Source: Eumeta japonica
Lineage: Eukaryota > Arthropoda > Insecta > Lepidoptera > Psychidae
Length of the DNA: 64,000 nt
NCBI GenBank assembly: GCA_005406025.1
Contig: BGZK01000003.1
Location: forward strand, 1,240,001-1,304,000
Direction of reading: 5' to 3'
Below are positions 59,201 to 64,000 of this stretch, piece after piece (the stretch's first letter is position 1; each line of letters opens with the position of its first letter). The notes under the pieces are model-generated. The model ran no database searches, had not been told where the DNA came from, and worked only from the letters and a program-made list of their open reading frames with translations. A program made the position numbers and the translations under genes.

Positions 59201-62200
59201 TACCTCCACAACCAATATTAACACATTGGGGAACTTGGTTGAAAGCTGTATTGTTTTATGCTGAGAATTTTGAAGCCATAAAAGAAGTAGTTGGACAATT
59301 TGACAGTTCAGAAGCCATTGCAATCAATTCAAGCCAGCTGGCATTTGAGAATCCTTCAATTAAACAAAATATTGCTCTTATTGCAACACATTTCAGCAAT
59401 ATACCCGATGCCATTGAGAGACTAGAAACTAAAAACCTTCCTCTGTGCAAGTCCTTGGAAATATTGGAAAAAATTATTGAACAGAATAACGCCCTTCCGA
59501 ATTCACTTTCAGAAAAAGTTCGTGGCAAATTAAATGCTGTTTTGTATAAAAACCTGTGTCTCGAAGAAATAAAAAAAGTTAACGCATTTATCAACGGCAC
59601 CGGACAAATTCTGCCTGAAGAGGTCTCGGCAGAAATGGCGCCAAATTTTAAGTTCTGTCCGGTAACGTCAGTTGACGTTGAAAGGTCATTTTCAGCATAT
59701 AAATTAGTTTTAAGTGACAAACGTCACAAATTTGCGGTAGAAAACCTTGAAAAATATTGTATATTGTCACAAGAATTACAACCAATAGTACCTATATTAT
59801 GTATTGTGAAAATAAAGTTAATTCTAATAATGGTTTTTTGATTGTGTATATTTTGTGCATATTTCGCCCTTTTTTAGTGCATATTTGCATGCATATTTTG
59901 GCATTTTGATAGTGCATATAATCCGATGTCTGGTTATCATGTATATAAATAAACTGTGGCCTAATTTTATGCTATTGTGGTGTATTAAAATAAAAATGTG
60001 TATCCTGTATATGCATAATATAAGAAACTGGCTACTGAACATAGATAATTTATATTCAGTAATTTTTTGTTAATCCTCTTCACCTTTTGTGCCTTGAGCT
60101 GATTTTCTTTTTTATGTCATGGAATTTGCATATGTATATTGCACCAATTTTTCTATTGTGCTGAATATTCATTATCATTAGTTTTTAATTATTTTGAAAA
60201 TAAGGTACTAATAGTATTAAACAAGGAACATGTTGAAACAATGAATGCTGAAATATTGTGATATATCTCTAAATTATACCAATTTGCTACTTCTGTCTGT
60301 TTGTATGCTTGGTTATTTTAAACTATGGAATAGATTTTGAGTTGATTTTACCACTCTTAGAAGATTTAAGACCAGAAGAATAATGTTTATTATAAATTTA
60401 TATTATATTTAGAGAGAGTATAGAGAATTTCTCAATGTCTTATAATCAAGTCACAAGAAGACATTTTAGGGCACTTTCAAGGCGCTACGCTATGTTGACC
60501 ATAAAAAATAGATCAAATTCATGTTTTATAGAATTGTACATATTAGAAATCCTGTAGGAAATCAGCACGAGCCAAATAAGAATTTGTATCGGAAACGTAA
60601 GTGGGCGTGGGTCAGAATTGTGAATAACAATGTGATTAAAAGCGAGTGCATAACCGAGATCGAGAACAAGAGCAGAACCATAAATGGAACTGGATCTATG
60701 GGCAGATATGGGATTGAAATCAATAGCAGAACAGGCTTGAAACTGAGAGTGAGCAGGAATAATATAATAGCAAAATAATTTATCATATGGCAAAATTTTT
60801 ACATAGTTTACTTCTTTACTGCTGAATTAATAAAAAGGCAAGGGCATAGGAGTAAGGACGAAAGGAAGAAGCAAAATTGTCGAAAGAAGGCTTACAATGT
60901 CTTCCTATGTTTGTGCGGACTAAGCTACAGATGGAACCTAATAGTGTACTACAATATATTAACAATTATATAGATGCATACCGTCTTAAATGAAAACGGT
61001 AATATGTAAATATACTTTCAGGTAAATGAAACTGAATACACATCACTTATGTATGAAGTACTGGCAGACCAGACAATGTGGGCAGTTCTTGGTCGCACAG
61101 CAGGTAAACTGAAAATTCTCTTATTTATATATAGACACAATATATTGAAAAATTATCTTTAGAACTCCTCCATATTGTTTTACTATTTATAGTTTGCAAG
61201 TCGATCAGCTTGCAGACTATAAATATTGCTACCATTTAAAGTATGGAAATGTGTTCATGCAAGTAGGAAATTCATTGTCTCAATTTAATTTCACTTCTGT
61301 TCTCTGCGCCATATGTGATATTATGGATAGTTCTATAAAGGAACAAAGTTATCAACAATTTAGGTACTTCTTTAAAAACTTAAAAAAAACAATATTTATT
61401 CACTATCAATGGCTCTGGAAGAATGTGTGCAAATACACATCCCATTCCATTGAATTAGGCAGATGATTTTTATGCAGCTAACTACGCCAACTTAAATTCT
61501 TACTTACTTACTGTTGATTCAGTATCATATTATTTTATCATAGTATACCATACTATAGCATAACATGTCATATTATATCAAAATAGAATCAATCTCAATT
61601 CATACTAGTTATCACTAGCTTTCTCGGATATGTATGAGGTGAATTCAATTGCGATGCAATGCGATAAAAGGTGCTCATTTAGTACTTCGCATGATGTATA
61701 TACACAAAGTTTAATAGTTAAAAGGTCTCAGTTTGGATCTTTATAGATTTCTTGGAGTATATTTACTTAAACAAATAGGACAAATACACAAGAGTTGACA
61801 ACAGTCACATTATAATATCGTTATCAATTTGTTGCACTTTACTTCTAAACATAGTACATATGCATTTTGATATACATAGCTTCCACATGAAGTTAGCATT
61901 GATTTGACTTTTATATTGTTAATTTTTTAGCATAATCAGGCAGAAGGATGAATGACTGTAAATACATTAGAGTCGTATATTTTGTAAGTACAAAATCTAG
62001 AATAAAAATTGTACATCTAATCATTATTTTTCTTATGTATCAAACCTAGTAGGCTAGTTACATAATAGGTTCTTTGTCTATTTAATGACATGTATTCGAC
62101 ATATGTAAAATCCGTTGGATAAAAGTCACTGTTGTTACCAGGTGTAATAACGACAGAGGCGTCATGCCCCGAACCGCCGGCTGTCACATTAGACGTGATG

Positions 62201-62270
62201 CCGCTTCTAGCTGGCTACCTGCCCTTGCCCACGGTGCGTCTCTCCAAATATATTGCTCCAAATACCAAAG
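35232..62270 (+). CDS. TRAPPC10: TRAPPC10 (TRAPPII complex subunit), 14 coding exons found, 3' end missing
   Basis: The gene encodes the TRAPPII-specific subunit that supports Rab GTPase exchange in Golgi and endosomal trafficking. Fourteen exons with GT/AG borders and matching phases give 3427 nt, about 1142 residues, against roughly 1259 in human. Landmarks in order are PIVTCAGDWNLF and CEWRRSYGR (N-terminus), [74 protein letters not shown], a divergent middle, [13 protein letters not shown] and [12 protein letters not shown], then [13 protein letters not shown] and [19 protein letters not shown]. Exon 14 ends in phase 1 after APNTK, so at least one more exon is required. The ATG at 35232 or the in-frame one at 35271 could start translation. 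Introns carry most of the mobile elements of this half. Confidence 0.94.
35374..35591 (+). CDS. TRAPPC10: TRAPPC10 coding exon 2
   Basis: It encodes [40 protein letters not shown] and [12 protein letters not shown]. The acceptor is TTGGTAG and the donor GTAAGT. The phase agrees with exon 1 only if the 78-bp intron is removed. Confidence 0.92.
35664..36056 (+). CDS. TRAPPC10: TRAPPC10 coding exon 3
   Basis: 131 codons from [20 protein letters not shown] to [11 protein letters not shown], including [20 protein letters not shown] and [13 protein letters not shown]. The acceptor is TTTCAG and the donor GTATGT. It matches the conserved N-terminal region of TRAPPC10. Confidence 0.93.
36390..36689 (+). 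CDS. TRAPPC10: TRAPPC10 coding exon 4
   Basis: 100 codons from [20 protein letters not shown] to LLLTFKPWE, the best conserved part of the protein ([26 protein letters not shown]). The acceptor is TTCCAG and the donor GTGAGT. The intron that follows is 8.6 kb and full of retroelements. Confidence 0.94.
36898..37330 (+). repeat. 5' LTR of the gypsy-like element
   Basis: Similar by eye to 39780-40030: CTTATAAGAAAATAT / AGAATTCTCTAAATAAAC near the start and GTGCGATACCAACAAG near the end. Borders are approximate, and about 180 bp in its middle has no counterpart. Confidence 0.65.
37776..38330 (+). pseudogene. gag-like fragment of the gypsy element
   Basis: The frame reads [20 protein letters not shown], then [20 protein letters not shown] and, past a [22 protein letters not shown]. 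This is the 'PFDG...W..Y..QFE...LRGDA' pattern of Ty3/gypsy gag capsid proteins. It is interrupted by stops. Confidence 0.7.
38640..39230 (+). pseudogene. gypsy integrase fragment (38.6 kb)
   Basis: A zinc-finger-like piece ([10 protein letters not shown], then [12 protein letters not shown]) is followed by [20 protein letters not shown] and [20 protein letters not shown], the integrase core with its first acidic residue. The frame then shifts and '[10 protein letters not shown]' resembles the glutamate motif. It is not functional. Confidence 0.75.
39780..40030 (+). repeat. 3' LTR of the gypsy-like element
   Basis: Divergent counterpart of the 5' LTR, with CTTATAAAAAAATAT at its start and TTTCATTTAATATCAATCTG at its end. 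It is shorter than the 5' copy. Confidence 0.65.
40550..40740. other. GC-rich patch with CTCTCT hairpin
   Basis: ATCTCTCTTCCACT pairs with AGTGAAAGAGAGAT around a short loop, followed by CpG-rich sequence (CCGCGCTCTCGCTTGCACGC). It may be the outer edge of the composite element that follows. Confidence 0.4.
40925..41030 (+). repeat. left inverted-repeat arm
   Basis: This runs from TTGTTAAATTGGCCCCTC through GCCAAATCGTTTGACGG to AAACGTTTGACGGTAATTTG. It is the inverse of 43385-43515 with perhaps a fifth of positions differing. Confidence 0.75.
41030..41960. repeat. degenerate tandem repeats, about 250-270-bp unit
   Basis: Blocks recur near 41355, 41605 and 41877 with the pattern CAGTCAACTGACAATGAATGAC ... 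GGTTGACGGTTATT. Between them another recurring block is ATAAACGTTTGACAGTAATTCG ... TTGTTAGG/TTGTTACG ... TGTCCCA. At least three units are visible, strongly diverged. Not coding. Confidence 0.7.
42050..43178 (+). pseudogene. gypsy (mdg/412-like) integrase and C-terminal tail, broken
   Basis: In shifting frames one reads [31 protein letters not shown] (HHCC zinc finger end), [20 protein letters not shown] (core with catalytic Asp), [25 protein letters not shown] and, from 42777, a basic tail with [19 protein letters not shown] and [15 protein letters not shown]. At least two frameshifts and several stops are present. No RT is attached. Confidence 0.8.
43385..43515 (-). repeat. right inverted-repeat arm
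   Basis: Contains ACCGTCAAACG twice, CAAACGATTTGGCAT and GCCAACTTAACAATG, the inverse of the left arm at 40925-41030. Confidence 0.75.
43515..43985. repeat. two tandem LTR-like pieces
   Basis: 43515-43690 and 43815-43985 share, in order, CGCTGTCAGTTTT, CCACGTACATTTATT/CCACATACATTTATT, TAGATTTCGTTC and AATAAACGTGATT...TGTCCAGAT. They look like repeated R-U5 regions of an LTR. They are separated by GGCCTCTCGCGGCGGTCTC. Confidence 0.65.
44028..44960 (-). mobile_element. mariner-like element, family B copy 2 (inactive)
   Basis: Nearly collinear with the copy at 6330-7315, e.g. TAGTGACATAATCTCATTGC and CATCACCAGTGATCAATCTT. Minus-strand pieces include [22 protein letters not shown] with the third Asp retained, unlike the other copies. 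Frameshifts break the protein. It lies antisense in TRAPPC10 intron 4. Confidence 0.8.
45325..45537 (+). CDS. TRAPPC10: TRAPPC10 coding exon 5
   Basis: 71 codons from [20 protein letters not shown] to LLHYAKDK, matching the human segment that follows RPWE. The acceptor is TTTCAG and the donor GTTCAT. Confidence 0.92.
45880..46118 (+). CDS. TRAPPC10: TRAPPC10 coding exon 6
   Basis: [33 protein letters not shown] and [10 protein letters not shown] match human TRAPPC10. It ends in phase 2 (CG) before GTAAAT. Confidence 0.92.
46477..46659 (+). CDS. TRAPPC10: TRAPPC10 coding exon 7
   Basis: It encodes (R)[40 protein letters not shown] and [10 protein letters not shown], a helical-repeat-like segment matching 'VGKDLAEFY...' in human. 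It joins exon 6 and exon 8 in phase 2. Confidence 0.9.
46660..48891. other. TRAPPC10 intron 7 (2.2 kb)
   Basis: AT-rich. A more balanced patch at 46860-47060 and another at 47700-48420 look like old transposon sequence (no frame, no recognisable family). Confidence 0.5.
48892..49335 (+). CDS. TRAPPC10: TRAPPC10 coding exon 8
   Basis: It encodes (R)[20 protein letters not shown], a helical region, then a Ser/Thr/Lys/Asn-rich low-complexity stretch (about the last 60 residues) ending GSVFVNG. The latter has no obvious counterpart and is probably a disordered connector. The acceptor is TTTTTAG and the donor GTATGT, phase 2. Confidence 0.85.
49764..50247 (+). CDS. TRAPPC10: TRAPPC10 coding exon 9
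   Basis: It encodes [20 protein letters not shown] through [20 protein letters not shown] and [20 protein letters not shown] to SGSSHIQE. The [20 protein letters not shown] part matches the 'GANQITFRTQAKEPGTYTLRQL' beta-rich region of human. It ends in phase 0 before GTAATA. Confidence 0.87.
50338..51577 (-). mobile_element. mariner-like element, family A copy 3 (inactive)
   Basis: The ends are CGAGGGCTGCTATTTATGTG (50338) and the inverse of CGAGGGCAGCTATTTATATA (51577), flanked by TA on both sides. On the minus strand the protein starts near 51410 ([16 protein letters not shown]) and includes [20 protein letters not shown] and [11 protein letters not shown]. The third catalytic residue is Asn, and several stops are present. 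It lies antisense in TRAPPC10 intron 9. It is 1240 bp, near full length. Confidence 0.88.
50542..50754 (-). pseudogene. mariner transposase fragment, family A copy 3
   Basis: [20 protein letters not shown] then [20 protein letters not shown], the C-terminal catalytic part. SPNLASN in place of SPDLAP(S/C)D shows two acidic losses. Confidence 0.75.
51578..54504. other. remainder of TRAPPC10 intron 9
   Basis: AT-rich intron without recognised genes. It includes a TTCACATGTTCATGTGA palindrome near 51613, a GATTGAGGTCAATATTGATCAA fragment at 53320 and the purine-rich array at 53740-53940. A GGCCAAGAGCATGGTCCGACA / TGCTCTTGGC hairpin lies near 54430-54465. Confidence 0.55.
53740..53940 (+). repeat. 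short-period GATTGAAAGCGAGACC-type array
   Basis: Successive units include GGAATTGAGATTGAAAGCAAG, AGTGTGGAATCAGAATTAAA, GGGATTAGAATTGAAAGCG and AGACCGGGATTGTAATTG, a period near 20-24 bp. It follows ATTTGCCTCCGGCTTCATTC, the inverse of the tail found beside other arrays. Confidence 0.65.
54505..54690 (+). CDS. TRAPPC10: TRAPPC10 coding exon 10
   Basis: 62 codons: [20 protein letters not shown], then [20 protein letters not shown] to DRDKTVEHT. It follows exon 9 in phase 0. The conservation is weaker than elsewhere, but the frame, splice sites (CTAG and GTAAAT) and beta-strand-like content fit the segment before 'CPW'. Confidence 0.78.
55632..55859 (+). CDS. TRAPPC10: TRAPPC10 coding exon 11
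   Basis: 76 codons: [35 protein letters not shown] and [18 protein letters not shown]. It matches 'CPWSIYSTVIALTF...GTRKYVQV' in human. The other open frames over this interval are shadows. Confidence 0.9.
56290..56560 (+). repeat. short-period GATTGAAAGC-type array with CGCGGGCG tail
   Basis: Units such as GAATTGAATCGAAAGC, AGTAGGACCAGGATCTGAAT, AAAAGCGAAACCAAGG and GATCATGACCATAATC, ending at ACACGTGTGAAGCCGCGGGC. The tail resembles the 3' end of a widespread insect repeat. Confidence 0.6.
57632..57895 (+). CDS. TRAPPC10: TRAPPC10 coding exon 12
   Basis: 88 codons from [19 protein letters not shown] to CCLHLSVQR, including [20 protein letters not shown]. The donor GTAGGA lies only 29 bp before the left end of the hAT insertion. 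Confidence 0.9.
57917..57924. repeat. left copy of the hAT 8-bp target duplication
   Basis: GTTATCAT directly before the left TIR; identical copy at 59933-59940. Eight base pairs is the hAT-type length. Confidence 0.95.
57925..57944 (+). repeat. left TIR of hAT
   Basis: CAGACATCGGATTATATGCA, an exact inverse of 59913-59932. Confidence 0.95.
57936..57975. repeat. hAT subterminal hairpin
   Basis: Arm 57936-57951 (TTATATGCATTTGCAT) is the exact inverse of 57960-57975, overlapping the TIR. Repeated TGCATAT-type motifs occur at both ends and could bind the transposase. Confidence 0.8.
58303..59841 (+). CDS. hAT transposase with BED-type zinc finger (512 aa)
   Basis: The start [20 protein letters not shown] at 58303 is preferred over the in-frame ATG at 58231, whose extra 24 residues (MPHAIQLF...) come from the CpG-rich leader. 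Residues 32-56 form a C-x2-C-x14-H-x5-H finger (CKVC ... H-x5-H). The DDE-type core carries [10 protein letters not shown] (Asp159), [11 protein letters not shown] (Asp227) and the CLAH CxxH motif (251-254). The C-terminus has [20 protein letters not shown], the hAT dimerisation block with the catalytic Glu. The family resembles hATs related to CGG-binding proteins. The last ~20 residues overlap a possible AATAAA and may be a run-on. It is open and probably functional, but activity is inferred. Confidence 0.9.
   Translation: MPPVKKNTQTLMESWIKCYPGQFTTEGAVIFCKVCEKRIPSSKKYQIDQHVNTTSHLAARQKPTISRQQLLPNISTSNSDTKQKTEFNKDLCELFVACNIPFHQLNNEICRKFLKKYCTNQIIPEESTINKNYLSAIYEEVLSEIRADLSNNLLWISADETTDSCGRYMANLIVGKLSKDPSTPHLVACKVLEKTNHSTIARFINDSIRSLFSDSSMDEKICVFVSDATPYMVKAGQALKVFYPKLLHITCLAHGLHRVAEEIRKEFGIVNKLISSTKKVFLKAPSRVQAYKERLPNLALPPQPILTHWGTWLKAVLFYAENFEAIKEVVGQFDSSEAIAINSSQLAFENPSIKQNIALIATHFSNIPDAIERLETKNLPLCKSLEILEKIIEQNNALPNSLSEKVRGKLNAVLYKNLCLEEIKKVNAFINGTGQILPEEVSAEMAPNFKFCPVTSVDVERSFSAYKLVLSDKRHKFAVENLEKYCILSQELQPIVPILCIVKIKLILIMVF
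59811..59816 (+). terminator. AATAAA inside the 3' end of the hAT frame
   Basis: The hexamer lies 25 bases before the TGA. It is either a coincidence or the original poly(A) signal after a lost stop codon. In sense orientation within a TRAPPC10 intron it could cause early polyadenylation. Confidence 0.4.
59913..59932 (-). repeat. right TIR of hAT
   Basis: Exact inverse of the left TIR, followed at once by the target duplication GTTATCAT (59933-59940). Confidence 0.95.
59941..61021. other. remainder of TRAPPC10 intron 12
   Basis: After the hAT: TTCTGTCTGTTTGTATGC (about 60290) repeat head, then the purine-rich array at 60600-60770, then AT-rich sequence up to exon 13. No gene is seen. Confidence 0.55.
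60600..60770 (+). repeat. short-period array (GATTGAAA/GAGAACAAGAGC type)
   Basis: Contains GGGATTGAAATCAATAGCAG, TGTGATTAAAAGCGAGTGCA and CCGAGATCGAGAACAAGAGC at a period of about 18-24 bp, the same style as arrays at 53740 and 56290. Confidence 0.6.
61022..61103 (+). CDS. TRAPPC10: TRAPPC10 coding exon 13
   Basis: 27 codons plus one base: [20 protein letters not shown] and AVLGRTA, matching 'TKLMYEVVDNSSNWAVCGKSCG' in human. The acceptor is TTTCAG and the donor GTAAAC. Confidence 0.9.
61104..62141. other. TRAPPC10 intron 13
   Basis: AT-rich with no recognised genes. A duplicated inverted motif GTTTGCAAGTCGATCAGC / GCTTGCAGACTATAAAT near 61190-61222 is visible. The open frame at 61194-61466 does not resemble any family. 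Confidence 0.5.
62142..62270 (+). CDS. TRAPPC10: TRAPPC10 coding exon 14 (last found)
   Basis: It encodes (G)[20 protein letters not shown], then [20 protein letters not shown] and TK, the highly conserved near-C-terminal motif. It ends AAA G before GTATGC, so a further exon must follow. Confidence 0.92.
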
Positions 62271-64000
62271 GTATGCATTAGCTCACATGGAATTTATTAA
62301 TTACTTATAAGAAAACCGCTTGAAAATTTTTAGATCTATAGATCATTTTAATTTTAAATGGAAATCTAAAAATAACATTTGGTAAAGAGTATATCATAAT
62401 GTTACCCTTGCCACAGCATGCCATCAATGGCATGCCATACACTATTTTTAGTAATTACCACCTTAGCAACTCCCAATGACATTTCAATCCTATAACTTTC
62501 AAATTATTTTATGTTTTTGATTAATATTAATAGATGACACCACTATTGTCTTGTTATGTAACATTGTTTTGTCCCTGACTTAGTCTGTTTATTCCATGCA
62601 GGTATCATGTAGTAAACAAACTTCCTGTTTTTATGTGGAAATCCCGTTGCTTCTGTATTAATCAAGTATTTGCCTAAAATCAATATTAATAATTTTGTCT
62701 ATGTTAATGATCATAATGTTATAAAAAAAAAACCTTAAAAATGTTTGACCCTGCAGGCCTTCCCTAAAATTATGCTATTTATCTATGAGTCTTTGAGCTC
62801 CTTGAGTCATAAATATTATGTATGAGTCTGTCAGCTTAAAAATTAAATTTCTTATTACTTTGGAGCTCAAAGCATAAAAAAATAAAGCAGTAATAAATGA
62901 TTCAGCTTATCATACTCAAAAAATCGATTTTCATGTTTTTCAAATTCTCCAAGCTCAAAAATATAGTTCTAATATGTATCAAGCTCGTCGATTTCAAAAT
63001 CTATATATATATAAAAAGAACACTTTTTTTGTTTGTCAATTACTATTTCTTTCATCACATTGTTCAATTTGATCTGCTTTATAGGACCCGACGCCGTTTT
63101 TTAAACAGGAAAAAATGACTGAGAGCCAAATATCAAAATATCAAGAATTTTATATTATTTTGAAAAAAAAAAACTCTTTCTTTTGAATGAACCAACTGAT
63201 TCTGATAGAGTTTGCACCGATGTTATTTTATAAGCAGAAAAGCTAGCAGTAATTAGATTTTTTAATTAATCAATGGTTTAAAAGATATTCTGAGAAATGC
63301 TTTTTGAATGTTTTTACAAGACTGAAAACAGTAGCATTCCAATTTTATGAAAATTTTTCAATTTTCACAGCGGAAAGTTCAAAATACAGCAGTGCCATCT
63401 AGCATCGTCTAGTGTTGAAGGAAAACTAAAATCAGAACTGTCTAAAGTATAGCTGCCTCTCGATAACCATACTGTGTAGTCGTTTCTCTGTGGTAATTAT
63501 TGAATGGACTTAATTCTGATTTTCAATTAGTTGGAGCATATCAAAAGAAACATTTGCTGTGTAATTTTATATATATTTTCATAGTAATATAAATGTGAAA
63601 ATATTTCTATCTGTTTATGATTTAACATCTAAACCGCTGCACCAATTTTCGATGAATGTTGATATAGAGATGGATTGGGAAACGGACATAGACTACCTTT
63701 TGGAGCGAAAATAAAACTTAAAGGGGATGAAATTATATATAGTACTTCATTATTTAACAAATTAAAAACATGAAACTTATTTACTTAGGATTTTAGTTAG
63801 AACAAAATCAACATGTATTTCATTGTTTTTAAAAGCTCCAACCTTAAAGAGTACAGTGGAAGAGAGTTTTGTATGGGATTTAAGTTAAAAACATGAAACA
63901 TTATTTGAGTGTTAAAACATGAAACATTATTATTTAGTCATTACTTTGAAAAAATATCCATACTCATTGCCTTGAGTAAAAATCTATACATATTACAAAA
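62271..64000. other. sequence after TRAPPC10 exon 14
   Basis: This must be intron or final exon of TRAPPC10. Two weak terminal-exon candidates exist (63085-63104 and 63371-63402). A common insect dispersed-repeat fragment is at 63600-63730 (AACCGCTGCACCAATTTTCG, GATGGATTGGGAAACGGACA). A tandem AACATGAAACATTATT repeat is near 63885-63935. Otherwise AT-rich with no gene seen. Confidence 0.45.
63600..63730. repeat. dispersed repeat fragment
   Basis: Resembles the 'CTAAACCGCTGCACCAATTT ... GAAACGGACATAGACTAC' core common in insect genomes, typically seen near TCTGTCTGT-type heads. Class not assigned. Confidence 0.5.

Larger units (their letters stand above)
57925..59932 (+). mobile_element. hAT transposon, young, with intact transposase frame
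   Basis: The terminal inverted repeats are 20 bp and perfect (CAGACATCGGATTATATGCA and its inverse). The 8-bp target duplication GTTATCAT is perfect at 57917-57924 and 59933-59940. The element is 2008 bp: left end with a 16-bp-arm subterminal hairpin (57936-57975), a CpG-rich promoter-like part (58060-58230), a BED-finger transposase on the plus strand, and a right end with repeated GTGCATATTT-type motifs. It sits in TRAPPC10 intron 12, 29 bp past the exon 12 end, in the same orientation as the gene. Perfect TSD and TIRs plus an uninterrupted frame suggest a recent insertion. Confidence 0.95.

Noticed and set aside
63085..63402. Candidate last exons of TRAPPC10
   Set aside because: Phase and acceptor fit but the coding parts are tiny and lack similarity to TRAPPC10 C-termini; listed only as a question, not annotated as CDS.

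Overview
The window is a stretch of an insect nuclear genome. It is AT-rich, has long introns and is crowded with Tc1/mariner, hAT, pogo-like, Ty3/gypsy and LINE remnants. Dispersed repeat fragments around 23.64-23.96 kb and 24.27-24.40 kb carry the 'ATCACCGCCGCCCAT'-type motif that I associate with moth and butterfly genomes, so Lepidoptera is my best guess (moderate confidence; inferred from repeats, no species call).

Two conserved host genes fill the window and are divergently transcribed. On the minus strand, Medea (Med, the co-Smad, orthologue of SMAD4) runs from its ATG at 31093 to its stop at 618 in 13 coding exons. All exon phases agree and give 2187 nt, or 728 residues: MH1 (exons 1-3), a long Pro/Gln/Met/Ser/Thr-rich linker (exons 3-7) and MH2 (exons 8-13). 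On the plus strand, TRAPPC10 (TRAPPII subunit) runs from 35232 in 14 identified coding exons to 62270, about 1142 residues with consistent phases. Its last exon or exons are not securely found and may lie beyond the window. About 4.1 kb separate the two start codons.

Most of the rest is mobile-element sequence inside introns. In Medea: a mariner (3283-4563), a possible solo LTR (about 5421-6190), a second mariner family (about 6330-7315), another mariner N-terminal piece (about 7520-7790), a near-complete but broken DUF4817/DDE element with TIRs (10863-12169), a jockey-like LINE RT remnant (about 14930-15480), a decayed mariner (about 17450-18070), a long inverted repeat (19679-20001), a pogo-like MITE (21355-21950) and a Tigger-like deletion derivative (29022-29723). 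In TRAPPC10: a gutted Ty3/gypsy element with LTRs (about 36898-40030), an inverted-repeat composite around a gypsy integrase (about 40850-43985), two more mariner copies (about 44028-44960 and 50338-51577), and a young hAT element (57925-59932) with a perfect 8-bp target duplication and an open transposase frame.

The most notable observations are the apparently recent, possibly autonomous hAT just 29 bp past a TRAPPC10 exon, in sense orientation; the TTTGACGG-motif inverted and tandem repeat composite; and a dispersed family of short-period GATTGAAAGCGAGACC-like arrays found at six or more sites. I found no rRNA, tRNA or CRISPR.
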